This document shows, piece after piece, positions 35,320 through 46,685 of a DNA stretch of 64,000 nucleotides. Every line of letters begins with the position of its first letter. The first letter of the stretch is position 1. The notes under the pieces were generated by a model. That model had not been told where the DNA came from. It saw nothing but the letters and a program-made list of their open reading frames with translations, and did no database searches. Origin of the DNA: Dichetophora obliterata (lineage: Eukaryota; Arthropoda; Insecta; Diptera; Sciomyzidae); NCBI GenBank assembly GCA_963920525.1, contig OY986438.1, forward strand, positions 176,881,093 to 176,945,092, written 5' to 3'. A program made the translations under genes and the position numbers.

Positions 35320-35852
35320 TTTTAAGCCACATTCGCACATTTGGGCAGGGGCCTCAAGATCTTATTTGGAGCTTCTGGACCGAATTCAACGTCGTGCGAT
35401 ATATTTGATAGGAGATGAAAGTATTTCATCCTCTCTCAACTCACTTGAGCATCGATGTAATGTAGATTTCCTAAGCCTTCTGTATTGGTATTACCATGGG
35501 AAGTGTTGAAGGGAGATACATGGCCTGACGCCACCAGCTCGTGTGTTTCCCAGGTCCACTCGGGCAGCTGTCCAAGCCCACCCCTTTACCATTGCATCGA
35601 TGCCTAATAGAACCTCGCATTACCGCGATAATTCGTTCTTTAGCCGCGCGGTTAAGTTGTGGAATAGTCTCGCTGCGAGCGTGTTTCCCGGCAGTTTTGA
35701 GCTGTGTAAATTCAAAACAAATCTTCACCGACACTACTCCATCTATCCACCCTCCAACTAACTATCACCCATCTTCCGAATCAACACAATGCTTACGCAT
35801 TTATAGGGGGCATCCCCTGAGCGTTGGTTCAGCCTAAAAAAATAAAAAAAAA
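35320..35852 (+). pseudogene. 5'-truncated LINE, reverse transcriptase C-terminal end
   Basis: Frames read SHIWAGASRSYLELLDRIQR, RRAIYLIGDE, SLNSLEHRCNV, LLYWYYHGKC, then, shifted, FPRSTRAAVQAHPFTIA and FFSRAVKLWNSLAASVFPGS, ending NLHRHYSIYPPSN near 35761. This is the conserved C-terminal tail of many insect non-LTR reverse transcriptases (Jockey/CR1-like). The copy starts abruptly near 35320 and finishes with an A-rich tail at 35836-35853, the expected shape of a 5'-truncated insertion. Frameshifts occur near 35510. Confidence 0.8.
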
Positions 35853-36036
35853 AGCCAACTGCCTCCGATTATCTGCAACTGTTTTTATTCTGATAGAAGA
35901 TTTTATCAGTTACATTTGTTAGTTTTTTTTAGCACCTGTGAAAGCTGCTTTTGTTGTGCTATTTTAATAATTTATCAAAACAATTTTTATCTAAAACTAT
36001 GTAACAATATTTTATGCAAAAAAAATTGCAAGAGCC

Positions 36037-36418
36037 TTAAGCGACTGGAATATGAGCACCTTGAGGTTGGAAACCGTTCTCATCAGCGATGTAATTCACT
36101 TGATAGGTTATGCCATCATCTCCAATATACTGATACGAGCCTTGCACCGAAATACCCTCTTGATCAGTACCGAGATTCTTAATAACACCGGATTCATGGT
36201 GAATCTTGCCGTCGCTGGTCTCCACACTGTAGGCAGATTGGAAAGGAGAATATCAGTAAGTAACGGGTTTATATCCTGATTTAAAATGATTTCAAAACCT
36301 ACGCAAAATTGAAGTTTTCGGGTTCCACATTGTTTTCGTAATGTAAAGTCTCGGCATCCCTGTTTGGTGCTGCCAAAACGAAGGCGAATAGAGCAACAAA
36401 GACGATGATGAGCTTCAT
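36037..36418 (-). CDS. RR-1 cuticle protein (Lcp65A-like), intact, two exons
   Basis: Secreted chitin-binding cuticle protein. Minus-strand exons 36303-36418 and 36037-36226 give 101 residues. The donor is GC|GTAGGT, the acceptor CTACAG, and the 76-nt phase-2 intron lies before VETSDG. Residues 1-17 form the signal peptide (MKLIIVFVALFAFVLAA). The mature N-terminus is PNRDAETLHYENNVEPENFN. The RR-1 domain starts at residue 40 and includes [20 protein letters not shown] and [12 protein letters not shown], ending VA. The gene is head-to-head with a pseudogene copy at 37084-37433 that shares its AAPNR mature start and its TSDGK..H core, so the two arose by inverted duplication. Confidence 0.93.
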
Positions 36419-36514
36419 GTTTATTTTTTGTTTTGTGCTTGGCTATTGCAGCTGCTGCTGTTTATAGATGGCTTGTTGTTGAGTTAATGAATTCCATGTT
36501 GATGAAAGCAAACC

Positions 36515-36522
36515 TTTTTATA
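36515..36522 (-). promoter_or_regulatory. TATA box of the 36.0-kb cuticle gene
   Basis: TATAAAAA on the minus strand, 97 bases upstream of the start codon and within the 665-base divergent interval shared with the pseudogene. Confidence 0.7.
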
Positions 36523-36981
36523 GGGCTGCCACACGAATCTTCGCCGTTGCAGTGTCGCAATTGGAAAGACCTTTTTTTTTACCAAGCATCTCGCTATGGA
36601 ACTTGTTCACCAACACCGCATCTCATGTGTTATGCGCAGAGTATTGCACAACTTATACTATTTTTGGCTAATAAATCTGGAGTTATGGTAATAAAACAAA
36701 ATTTACAAAAATTTGGCAAATAATTTTTTTCATTGGTTTTCGTTACTTCCATGACATTACGAGGTGTTATTTTTTCATTTAGAGTCCGACGTAGTCTATT
36801 GTTCAGTTTTGATTGTTAAGACATGAATTAATTACTTCATTATTACACTTACGCATATAAATGTTTTTATGAAAGAAGATGAACCGAAGTTTTGGTTGTA
36901 TTTGGACATGCCAAATCTGAGACAAGACCAGTTGTATTGTCATTGGTTGTATCCAATGATTGAAACTGTTATCTTTTTGGC

Positions 36982-36988
36982 TATAAAA
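36982..36988 (+). promoter_or_regulatory. Relic TATA box of the 37.1-kb cuticle pseudogene
   Basis: TATAAAA preceded by GGC, 102 bases before the pseudogene's ATG. The spacing matches that of the living family members. Confidence 0.55.
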
Positions 36989-37083
36989 CGTGGTGTCAAT
37001 GTCAAAACTGCACACACATAGTTAACGGAATCCATTGAAAATAGTTGAAGTTTGTACCGAAGTATAAACATTTTATATACATA

Positions 37084-37433
37084 ATGACGTTTTTGTTGCA
37101 CTCTTCGCATTTTATTTGGCAGCTCCAAACAGGGCAGCTAAAACTCTTTAATTTTGCATAGCTTTTGCATATTTTGAGTGGTATTTGAAAGACTGATTTT
37201 TTGCATTATTATTAAATGTGTACCCAAAAAGTGTAGACAAGCGATGGCAAGACTCACCAGGAAGCTGGTGTTATCAAAAATCTTGGTACTGAGATTTAGG
37301 CTATTTCAGTGCACGGCTCGTATCAGTATATGATGGTATCACCTACCAAGTGAACTATATTGCTGATGAGAATGGTTTTCAACCTCAAGGTGCTCATATA
37401 AAAGATCCAGTAGCTGAATATGGAATAGTGTAA
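37084..37433 (+). pseudogene. Cuticle protein (RR-1) pseudogene
   Basis: Decayed copy of the neighbouring 36.0-kb gene. The exon 1 relic starts at ATG 37084 and, with a frameshift, runs through a DNA segment matching TTGGCAGCTCCAAACAGGG in the paralogue; the exon then loses its end. The exon 2 relic begins near 37230 with GTGTAGACA (VETSDG with Glu changed to a stop) and reads [20 protein letters not shown], then a second stop (TAG). A short deletion around CAGTATATGATGG shifts the frame before [18 protein letters not shown]. The splice donor is gone. AATAAA follows at 37452-37457. Not functional. Confidence 0.88.
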
Positions 37434-37459
37434 TGCTATGACTGATTTATAAATAAAAA

Positions 37460-38380
37460 TTAAAAACTCTAAACCTACATATTTTCATTTGGACTAACAT
37501 TTAGACTTCATTTTGGAGGCTTTCTTCTAAGCTAGGGGTGTCCAAAGTTTTTTTAGGGGTGTCCAAAACGGGCGTTTTGCCATACGGGCGTTCTGCCTGC
37601 CCGCAGCAAGCAACACGGGCAACAGCATATGCTGGATGAATTCGAGGGTAAAAGGATCGACGGACATGCACGAAGAGAATGAAATGTAGCTAAAATTGCT
37701 AACAAAAGTAGCTAAAAAGAGCTTATCATTTTTTGTAAGCTAAAAAAAAAATAGTTACAAGCAAACACAACTGCTATGTTTAATCAGTTTATCAATCATA
37801 TTGATTGATTTGTAAATGCAATGTATTGCTGCATAAAAAATTATTAAAAACTATCTTTTTGCAATTTTATGTACACAAAATTAAAGAAAATGGATATAAT
37901 TGTATATATATTAAATTAAATAAATGAATTTTCGATATTTTTTTTTTAAATTTTCAAATATAGTTTAGTATTGACCTTTATTAATAAATAAAAGTAGTAG
38001 TTTAAAATAGCTAAGCTCTAAAAGAAAAAAGCTTGGAAAAGAGCCAGGAGCTAAAACATAATTTTCGAAAAAATAAGCTGAATCTATCTGAATCCAGCTG
38101 AAACTAACTGGCAGCACTGGTGGCCAGTGTGAGAGTCTGCTTTACAAAAGTCATAATATAGCTCATTAATATATACAGGTTTACTACATTTTTATTATTA
38201 AATACTTTATAAAGTAAATCTTTTAAAAGTTCTAAAAATATCGTATAACTGACAGCTACTGTGTAAAATCAAATTGATTTTAATAATATTGTGGTTTTAA
38301 AAATGCTTTTAATGCAATGTGGAGGCAAGGCGCATTATTTATCCCAAGCTGATATCAGAATTTAGACTTCTCAAACGTCA
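37460..38380. other. Intergenic DNA, nothing firm
   Basis: GGGGTGTCCAAA words at 37536-37570 and a GC-rich patch (37565-37620) might mark the edge of a small TIR element, but I found no matching end. The rest is AT-rich. Confidence 0.35.
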
Positions 38381-38383
38381 GTA

Positions 38384-41300
38384 TATTTTACTTACTACTT
38401 ACTTACTTAGTTGGCGCTACATCCGTATGTCGGTCTTGGCCTCATCTAAGAATTTGCGCCAGCTATTTCTATCTTTCGCTTGCTGGCGCCAGTTGGAAAT
38501 TCCAAGCTTCGTCAGGTTGTCCTCTACTTGGTCTTTCTAACGAAGATGCGGTCATCCTCTTCTGCGTTGACCGCCGCTGGGTACCGAATCGAATGTTTTC
38601 TTCACTGGAGCATCGTCTTTCATGCGCTGAACATGACCAAGCCAGCGAAGCCGCTCGATTTTAATGCGCTTGACTATGTCGATGTCAGCGTACAGCTCAT
38701 ACAGTTCATCATTCCACCGTATTCGGTACTCGCCATTGACGCAGATTGGTCCGTAGATCTTACGAAGAATCTTTCTCTCAAATGCTCCTAAAGTCTTTTC
38801 ATCTAAACTGCTCAGCGTCCAGGTTTGTGATGCATAAAGTAGGACGGGCATGATGAGCGATTTATAGAGCGTGATTTTCGTTCGTCGAGAGAGGGCTCTG
38901 CTTCTCCATTGCCTACTGAGCCCAAAGTAACACCTGTTGGCAAGAGTTATTCTTCGTTTGATCTCAATGCTGATGTCGTTGGTTGAATTAATGCTGGATC
39001 CCAGATAAACGAAGTTCTTCACAACCTCGAAGGAGGTATTGTCAACGGTAACGTGGGTTCCAAGACGCTGGGACTGTTTGTTTGTTGACACTAAGTATTT
39101 CGTCTTATCTGCATTCACTGACAGACCCATTCGACTTGACTCTCTTTCTAATCTGGAAAATGCTGCACTGACTTCGCGCGAATTTTGGCCAATGATATCT
39201 ATGTCATCAGCATACGCAAGCAGCATAACACTCTTGTAGAATATTGTGCCACTACGTCTCAGATCAGCAGCTCGGATGATCTTTTCCATCATTAGGTTGA
39301 AAAAGTTGCACGATAAGGAATCACCTTGTCTGAAACCTCGTTTGGTAATAAATGGTGGGGAGAGGTCCTTCCCGATTTTAACTGCGCTGCTGGTGTTGCT
39401 CAGTGTCATCCTGCAAAGTCGTATTAGTTTTGCAGGAATACCAAATTCAGACATGGTGGAGTACAGGTGCTTCCTTATTGGGCTGTCGAAGGCGGCTTTG
39501 TAGTCGACAAAAAGATGGTGGGTGTCAACTTGTTTTTCTTGAGTCTTCTCCAATATTTGTCGTAGCGTGAAAATCTGGTCGATGGTGGACTTTCCAGGTC
39601 TGAAGCCACACTGATAAGGTCCGATCAGTTTGTTTACAATGGGCTTCAATCTTTCACATAAAACGCTCGACAGGACCTTATATGCGATATTAAGAAGACT
39701 TATCCCACGGTAATTGGCACAGATAGTGGGATCGCCTTTCTTGTGGATTGGGCAGAGCACACTGAGATTCCAATCGTTCGGAATGCATTCTTCCGACCAT
39801 ATTCTGCATAGAAGCTCGTGAATGCATTTAAGTAGAGCTTCGCCTCCGTTCTTAAACAGCTCAGCAGGTAAGCCATCAGCTCCCGCGGCTTTGTTATTTT
39901 TAAGCCGAGCTATAGCTGTCAGAACTTCATCATAGTCGGGCAGCGGAACCTCGAAGCTGTCATCCTTAATTGGGGTTTCCGGAATATCATCTGTATTGGC
40001 GGGATTGTTGTCAGCGTCGCCATTTAGAAGCTTAGAGAAGTGTTCCCTCCATTACGTCAGTGTACTCTGGACATCTGTCACTAGATTCCCGTTTTCATCC
40101 TTGCAGGAAGAGGCCTCGGTTTTAAAACCATCGGCAAGGCGTCTTATTTTTTCGAAAAATTTTCGGGCCTCATTCCTGTCACCACACATCTCAATCTTCT
40201 CTTGCTCGCGCTTTTCTGCCTCTCTTTTTTTCCGCCTGAAAATATGGCTCTCTTCCTTCCTCTTTTCTTTGTATCGCTCCTTAGCAGCGCGCGTTACAAC
40301 CGACTGCAGGGTGGCTTTGTAGGCGGCGTCTTTCTCTGCAGTGGCGTCGCGACACTCCTGGTCGTACCACTGGTTTCGGCTAGGGCGTTGGTAGCCAATC
40401 ACCTCTTCAGCAGCCGCACGCATGGAGTTGGAAATGTGTGTCCACTGCAGGAATATATCATCGATTGGAAGAGTGCTTTGAAGCAGGAGTGAGAGTCGAG
40501 TGGCGAAAGCATCGGCTGTCTGTTTCGATTGCAGCTTGTCGACGTCTAGCTTTCTCTGTGTAGGGTTGCGTGTATTCTTAGCTGCGCACAGACGTGTACG
40601 GATCTTGGCTGCAACAAGATAGTGATCCGAATCAATGTTTGCACCACGGATCGTGCGTACATCCAATACACTCGAAGAGTGCCTTCCGTCGATCAAAACG
40701 TGATCAATCTGATTTTTTGTTTTTTGATCAGGGGACATCCAGGTGGCTTTATGAATATTGAGATGCTTGAATCTAGTGCTACTTACGACCATGTTTCGTG
40801 CTGCGGCGAAGTCAATCAGCCTCATTCCGTTATCGGAGGTGTTGTCGTGGAGGCTGAACTTTCCGACCGTTGTACCAAAAATATTTTCCTTGACCACCTT
40901 AGCGTTGAAGTCACCAAGCACGATTTTTACGTCGTGGCGGGGGCAGCGCTCGTAAGCATTTTCAAGGCGCTCATAGAAAATTTCCTTGATCTCATCGTTC
41001 TTGTCTTCTGTCGGAGCGTGCGCACATATTAGGCTTATATTGAAAAATCTAACCTTGATGCGGATTATGCCAAGTCGTTCATTCACAGGTGTGAATCGCA
41101 GGATGTGGGGCCGTAGTCTCTTGCCAACTACAAATCCGCGTCCAAACTCGTGCTTCTCCGCGTGGCCGCTGTAGTAGATATCACAGGGTGCATGCCGAAT
41201 GCAACCCTGTCCCTTCCATCGCATTTCTTGGATAGCAGTGATATCAGCTTTGTATCTTTCCAAGACATCAGTCAGTTGGATAGAGGCACCTTCCCAATTA

Positions 41301-41577
41301 AGGGTTCGGACATTCCAGGTGCATATCCGTAAATCATTATCAGTTTTTCGTTTGCGGTAGTCGTCATCAGATTTGGGGATCATTTTTCTTCTATTCTTAT
41401 TTGTATTTATTAAAATTGGTTTTTACGGGTGGGCTTCAAACCCGACGCACAACCTATTTTAAGCCTAGGGAGGCCCGCCGCTCAGACTAGCCGCCAAACT
41501 AACGGTTGTCAGTTTTGACGTTGCCCAGGAAAGACCACGTGGAGGTTTGAGTCGACTTGTATATTTTGACTTGTATA
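38384..41577 (-). mobile_element. RTE-type LINE, nearly full length
   Basis: Runs on the minus strand from a 5' leader (41384-41577) through one long endonuclease/reverse-transcriptase frame to a (TAAG)n-like tail at 38384-38410. Simple-repeat tails instead of poly-A are typical of RTE elements. GTCAGTATATTTT (about 38370-38383) and GTCAGTACATTTT (41579-41591) flank it as a probable 13-bp target duplication with one difference, so little sequence has been lost from either end. Confidence 0.85.
38417..41383 (-). pseudogene. RTE endonuclease/reverse transcriptase with three nonsense codons
   Basis: ATG at 41383 opens a frame that stays in register to TAG at 38417-38419 (989 codons), interrupted only by TAA at 40052-40054, TGA at 38552-38554 and TAG near 38537. 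The apurinic-type endonuclease comes first: ICTWNVRTL, ITAIQEMRW, VLGDFNAKV, ATWMSPDQ and DSDHYLVAAK. The reverse transcriptase follows: PIHKKGDPTICANYRGISLL, GPYQCGFRPGKSTIDQIF, FVDYKAAFD, RGFRQGDSLSCNFF and AYADDIDIIG (catalytic YADD intact). The C-terminal region has AFERKILRKIYGP and RLRWLGHVQRM. The family is the one whose endonuclease gave rise to the craniofacial development protein 2 annotation. The few lesions suggest a fairly recent insertion. Confidence 0.88.
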
Positions 41578-41599
41578 TGTCAGTACATTTTGAACAATT

Positions 41600-42150
41600 C
41601 AAATCTTGAGATTAAAGGCTCGAACATATAGGCTCGAGCTGGCTGTAGCTCCGTTTATATGCATCCGATCTTGCTAAAACTTTTCACAAATGTTTTTATC
41701 ATCAATTACAACAGTTTGAGTCCTTGGGGTGATCTTTTTAAAATAAGGTCCCGTCTAATGGTCATTTCACAAAAAAAAAAAAAAAAAAAATCTAAATTAC
41801 CTTTCTTTTTTTGATGTATGACATACGTAAACTATACTAAGATTTAACAAAAGTAGCTTTGCATAAAAATAAATTACAAAACACATGTTCGTTTTGTGCA
41901 TGTCCATCAATGAAATATGGGATTGCGCCATATGTACGACCTTAAACATAAATCTTGTTAGTTTTTCCACGCTTTTTTTAAAGTGCCTCGACACGCTATC
42001 ACTATTTTTATTAAAAAAAATATATTTTCTCATCCAAATTACGTCAAAACCTTTATGGAACTACTACAACAAAGTAAAAAATACATTTTCCGGATTGGTT
42101 TTTTCGGGTTTTTTTAATACTTCAAGTGAAAAAAAATTTTAAAAATTTCA
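41600..42150 (+). repeat. Dispersed repeat R1, copy 1
   Basis: Contains TTTATATGCATCCGATCTTG, CAACAGTTTGAGTCCTTGGG, GTGATCTTTTTAAAATAAGG and TTTGATGTATGACATACGTA. The same sequence occurs in direct orientation at 46686-47055 and inverted at about 43838-43985 and 51770-51960. No protein is encoded. Confidence 0.75.
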
Positions 42151-42837
42151 AATTCACTTTTGTAAAGAAATATGCCATCGGTAATGACAATTCCACAAAA
42201 AAATTTACTGCGGTTTGCTTATCGTCTTCAAAGGGTTAATATAGATTCCAATAAGATAGAAAGTATGTAGGCAAAATATATTTGGTTATCTTTACTTGAT
42301 AAATAAAATATCGCTTGAAAAAAAAGTTTGAGGAATTTCACTAAAATTTGAGGAATTTTTGAGGAATTTGGGTATTAAAATGTGGCAACACTGTTTTTTA
42401 CAACCCCCTTAGAAAAAAAAAACACAGCTATTGTTAAAATAGTATGTTCGTTATAGTTTTCTACAAGTTTAAAAATAATTTAACGTCCAGCTTTTATAGA
42501 AAACTATACAAAATATTGATTAAAAATTTTCAGTGTGCATGAATCACATACAAAAGTTCAATTTAATTTTTCAGCCTATAAAAACTAAAGAACTTTTCAA
42601 TTGACTTATCTGTAAGAAAATTTTGCATAATCTGTAAAAATTCGCAATACCTGTAAATGTTGTTATAATTACAGTTGCATTTATTGCAATATCAAGATTT
42701 GAAGATTTGAAAATAGCCTACAACCTATTAAACCTATATTCAAAATAGCTTGAAGATATTACTACTTTTAATCATACATTTTTAATCATGACTTAAGAAT
42801 GGCTTAAAAATTCGTATTTCATTCATTCAACATCATA
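42151..42837. other. Intergenic DNA, nothing recognised
   Basis: AT-rich with no gene or clear repeat boundary. Confidence 0.4.
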
Positions 42838-43086
42838 TCTTTGGCGTTAGGTGCAAGGACTTAAGTCAAAAAATTGGAATATGGGCTTTTGATTAGGTTC
42901 TAATCAGTTAGTTTTCCTCTTTCGAGGATGTTAACAACTTTGGTGTAGTACAACTGCATCCCATTTTAATTAATAATTTAAAAAATACTTCACCCGGATT
43001 TGCAATTAATAAAACAATCTTAAATTTCAATTTACTAAAAACTATATTTTTTGACTTAAGTCCTTTGTTCCTAACGCCAAAGACAT
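42838..43086. mobile_element. Small MITE with TTTGGCGTTAGG ends
   Basis: TTTGGCGTTAGG, followed after a few bases by AAGGACTTAAGTCAAAAAAT, on the left is mirrored on the right by ATTTTTTGACTTAAGTCCTT and CCTAACGCCAAAG. Total length is about 250 bp. The flanks read CATATC on the left and CATATC two bases past the right end, possibly a 6-bp target duplication. Non-coding. Confidence 0.7.
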
Positions 43087-43837
43087 ATCCTAAGATCCAA
43101 TAAAGATAGAAAAAAATGTTGCCAGAGTCGGAAACTGCGATCATAAATCTATTGAAATAAACCACAATATTGAAAAAACATAAAATATTCCTGGACACCG
43201 TGATGTTCAAGGATATTTTAGAAAAGGAAATTATTACTGTATCCAGGTCAAATTTTGAATATGCACTTTTCTATTTTATAATTGTTGATGATTTTACTGC
43301 TACACAAATAATTTTAAAAAATATGTTATTTTCAAGGACACTCTGAAGCAGGCATTTGGGGTCAGATCATAATACAATTTCCTATGTGCTTAGTTTATCC
43401 TATTATCAGCTTATTTGACACTAATTTTTAAAGATTTTTATTATTTTAAAAACATATGGCATTTGCAAGGACATTTTGCAACTGGAGATGACGTTATATC
43501 AGAAAGGAAGATGACGTTGTATTGGAAAAAATTTCATATAATCAATATTTGGGTTAGTACCTACATCTAAATAACTACATCTAAAAATCTTTGCAATATA
43601 ATTTTTTTATAATTAATGTCATTATGAAGAATATCTTAGAGCAGGAAGATGTGATCAGAACAGGACAAAATTTTGTGTACCTCAATTTAATGTTTGTTTT
43701 AACCGATTCACTTGTTAAGATTTTTTATACCATTAGTTTTGAAAAAATGCCCTAATTCTAAGAGCAAACTGGAGCAGAAAGATGCAATCAAATTGAAATT
43801 AAATTTTTTTGTTTACATGTTTGTTAAAATACTTATT
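43087..43837. other. Intergenic DNA with weak internal repetition
   Basis: Phrases of the type TTCAAGGACACTCTGAAGCAGG recur loosely near 43211, 43333, 43475 and 43627 at about 120-150-bp spacing. They are too diverged to define a unit. No gene was found. Confidence 0.35.
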
Positions 43838-44491
43838 GTATGGGGAAAATTTGCAAGCACTTCATGGAGCGTCTCAAAGGCTCAAACTGAGCTAACTAAA
43901 GGATGAAAGAAAAATTCGTGTAAAATTTTAGTGAGTTCGGATGCATATAAACCCGGCTTGAAGTTTGCATGAAATATTAAAAAAAATTTTTCTTTTATTT
44001 TAATATTTTTATTTGCAATTCTATTCGGAATAAGGAAACAGTTCAGATTTTTTGTTTTTCCAAAAAATTTTCAGTTTAATAAGGGTATTCACCACAAGTT
44101 ACTTGAATAACTCAGAGGACAAAATTTTTATTTTTGGATTTTCCCAACAATATTTGTATTGTTTTTGACTAATTTCAAAACTATTATTACTTTTTTCTAG
44201 CATCACTTGTTTTTGAGATAAGCGTCAGTGAAATCGTTTAATGACGTTTATTTCAAAAACTAGCGCACCAAGAATAGTCGAAAATAATACAAATATTAAT
44301 GGGAAAATCCAAAAATAAAAATTTTTCCCCTCTGAGTTATTCAAGTAATTTGAGGTGAATACCCTTATTAAACTGAAAATTTTTTGGGAAAAAACAAAAA
44401 AAATCTTATCTGTTTCCTTATTCCAAATGGAATTGCATATTTATATATTTAAAAAATTTTTTTTTCTTTCATGCGCTTGTGCAAACTTTAA

Positions 44492-46669
44492 CCCTCATCG
44501 GTCCCTCGAGAAATACATCTAATCGGTCCCATTGTACGCGTGCGCATACACATACATTTTTAATTGTAAAAAAGCTAAAAAAATTAACAACCATTTATGT
44601 TTTGTGATTTTTTATGTTTATTACATTGTTTACTATCATATTAATACATTTGCACTTCATAAAGGTAGATTTAGAATGAAATTAATTAGAATATTACATA
44701 TATTTCTGTTTTTCAACGAGATTCAATCCAAGCTCCTCGATAAAAAGGCGACAAGGAATGTTATGGTTCGTTTTAGAATTATTCCAATTCGGGAACAATG
44801 CAATGAACGTCACGAATGCATTCAACGCACTAGCATCAAGCATGTTACAAAATACTACCATTGGCCACCGATTGACTTTTCGTTTGCATGTGTACGTAGC
44901 TACCATTTGATCCATAGTATCAACTCCACTCTTGGTTTTGTTGTAGTCTACAATGATGTTAGGTTTCTTCTTTTCACTTTTGTCATTTATGCTGACAACA
45001 TTGTGGTATGTGCTGAGCAATGTCACAAATCGGTACCGCCGAGGAACATATGACAACATAACTGCTTGCAATTTATGTTCATATACAACTTCTGTATGAT
45101 AAATTGGCTTTTGACACATGTCGAGTAGAGCTGAAGGCATTTCAGTCCTATTTTTCCTTATTGTTCCCAAAATAGTCATGCGATTCTTATGTAAATCTTC
45201 TGCCAATTCATACGAAGTGAAAAAGTTGTCACACGTTACATTTCTGTCAGAAAGTCCTTCCACCAAATCCAAAACAACATGCCGTCCGAGATTACGTTCA
45301 GGAGTGGCATTACGATTCCGACCAATATAAATTTGTGTGTTGTATGCATACCAGCTTTTTGAGTCGCATAGCACCCAAATTTTGATGCCATATTTCGCCG
45401 GCTTGGATGGAATATACTGACGAAACTGACATCGCCCACGGTACGGAACTAACAGTTCATCTACGGTAATGTTTTTTTCTGGTGTGTATACAACTTTCAA
45501 TTTATGATTCCATTTATCGTATGCATTTCGAATCGGTGCCAATTTGTCACGTACAGAAGTACTTGTAGATGCAGTGTTGGCCATACGTTGTTCGCGGTCA
45601 TCAAATCGAATGCAACCATGGATACGCTTGAACATTTTCAAATACATTGTTGCTCTAAATATTGGCCGACCAGTTACGTCATTCCACAGTTTAGTGACAC
45701 ATTCACCGTATGACCGATACACACACAAGAAAGCAGCAGCAATCCAAAGTATGCGTGCAGAGTATCTAAATCAATGTTTTCCCAATCGTCTTTGTACTTT
45801 CGCACACCATATAAATTCGTCATGTTCAAAATAATATTCTCAACCGGTTCAAGGAACATGTGAAATGCAAACGAAACATCAACTATAGTAGCAGCTACTA
45901 ATGCTTTTGGACCTGAATTATAACAAAAATAAAACATATAATGAACATGAACCCATAACAAAGAGGGTAGGTTTTTACCTGAAGTGAAATTTTCTGCACG
46001 TCGAAAGGAATTTCTTCGATTTATTTTAAATGGTTGCGATGAATATTCAATTTTCTTATTTTTTGAAAAATATTTATTTTCAGGATTTGCTGCATTTTCT
46101 TCTGCTAAATTTTGCTCAAGTGGCTCAATGTCGTCTTCATCCCAGTGCACGCTAACTTCACTTTCATCATTCTCCTCGTCTGATAATGCAAAATCATCGC
46201 CACTATTGCACGGAGATTCGCCCGCTTCGCTTTCCAAATCAAAATCCATTTCTAGTTCATCTCGCTGCCTTCTTTCACGTAAAACTCTATCCATTTTTTA
46301 TCAAATACTTCGAAACACAACCAAAATTCAAATAAATGCGCAAACAAACTTCACTTAGTGTTTTCCAGAACAAACTGAATTTCATAAAACGAAAAAATAA
46401 GAGCGTGCTATAAATCCACACACAAAAATAAGCGGCAATTCCAGGTACCTGCTTATGTGTATGCGCGCACATACACAGGGACCGATTCGTAACTATAACT
46501 GCACAGGCAAATACAGTAACTGTACAAATTCAAAAACGGGTTTTTTTGGTTGTTCAGGCAAAATAATTCTACTTTGCAAAATACAAGGTCATTCCGCTGA
46601 ACCGTTTTTATTTTATTCAAGGTTAAAGATCAAAATTGTATGCGTGCGCATACAGGGGACCGATGAGGG
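44492..46669 (-). mobile_element. piggyBac element with TTAA target sites
   Basis: CCCTCATCGGTCCC at the left end and GGGACCGATGAGGG at the right are inverted repeats, each bounded by TTAA (44488-44491 and 46670-46673), the signature of piggyBac insertion. Subterminal GCGTGCGCATACA blocks occur near both ends (44539-44555 and 46642-46656), plus a third copy with GGGACCGATTCG at 46460-46490. The length of 2.18 kb is close to that of a complete small piggyBac. Confidence 0.93.
44694..46294 (-). pseudogene. piggyBac transposase, one frameshift
   Basis: The first part (46294-45674) has an acidic N-terminus and a 66-nt intron (45913-45978, GTAAAA...TTCAG) whose length is a multiple of three. It ends after GLLLLSCVC, where a TG run shifts the frame near 45728. 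The second part (45728-44694, 344 residues) carries the catalytic region: VDELLVPYRGR (Asp about 90), CDSKSWYAYN, NVTCDNFFTSYELA (Asp about 167) and SGVDTMDQM (Asp about 270). All three catalytic aspartates persist. The C-terminal Cys-rich domain common in the family is not visible before the stop at 44694. With one lesion in a dinucleotide run the copy is young. A functional read-through or sequencing error cannot be excluded. Confidence 0.9.
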
Positions 46670-46685
46670 TTAAGCCGTGTGCGTA

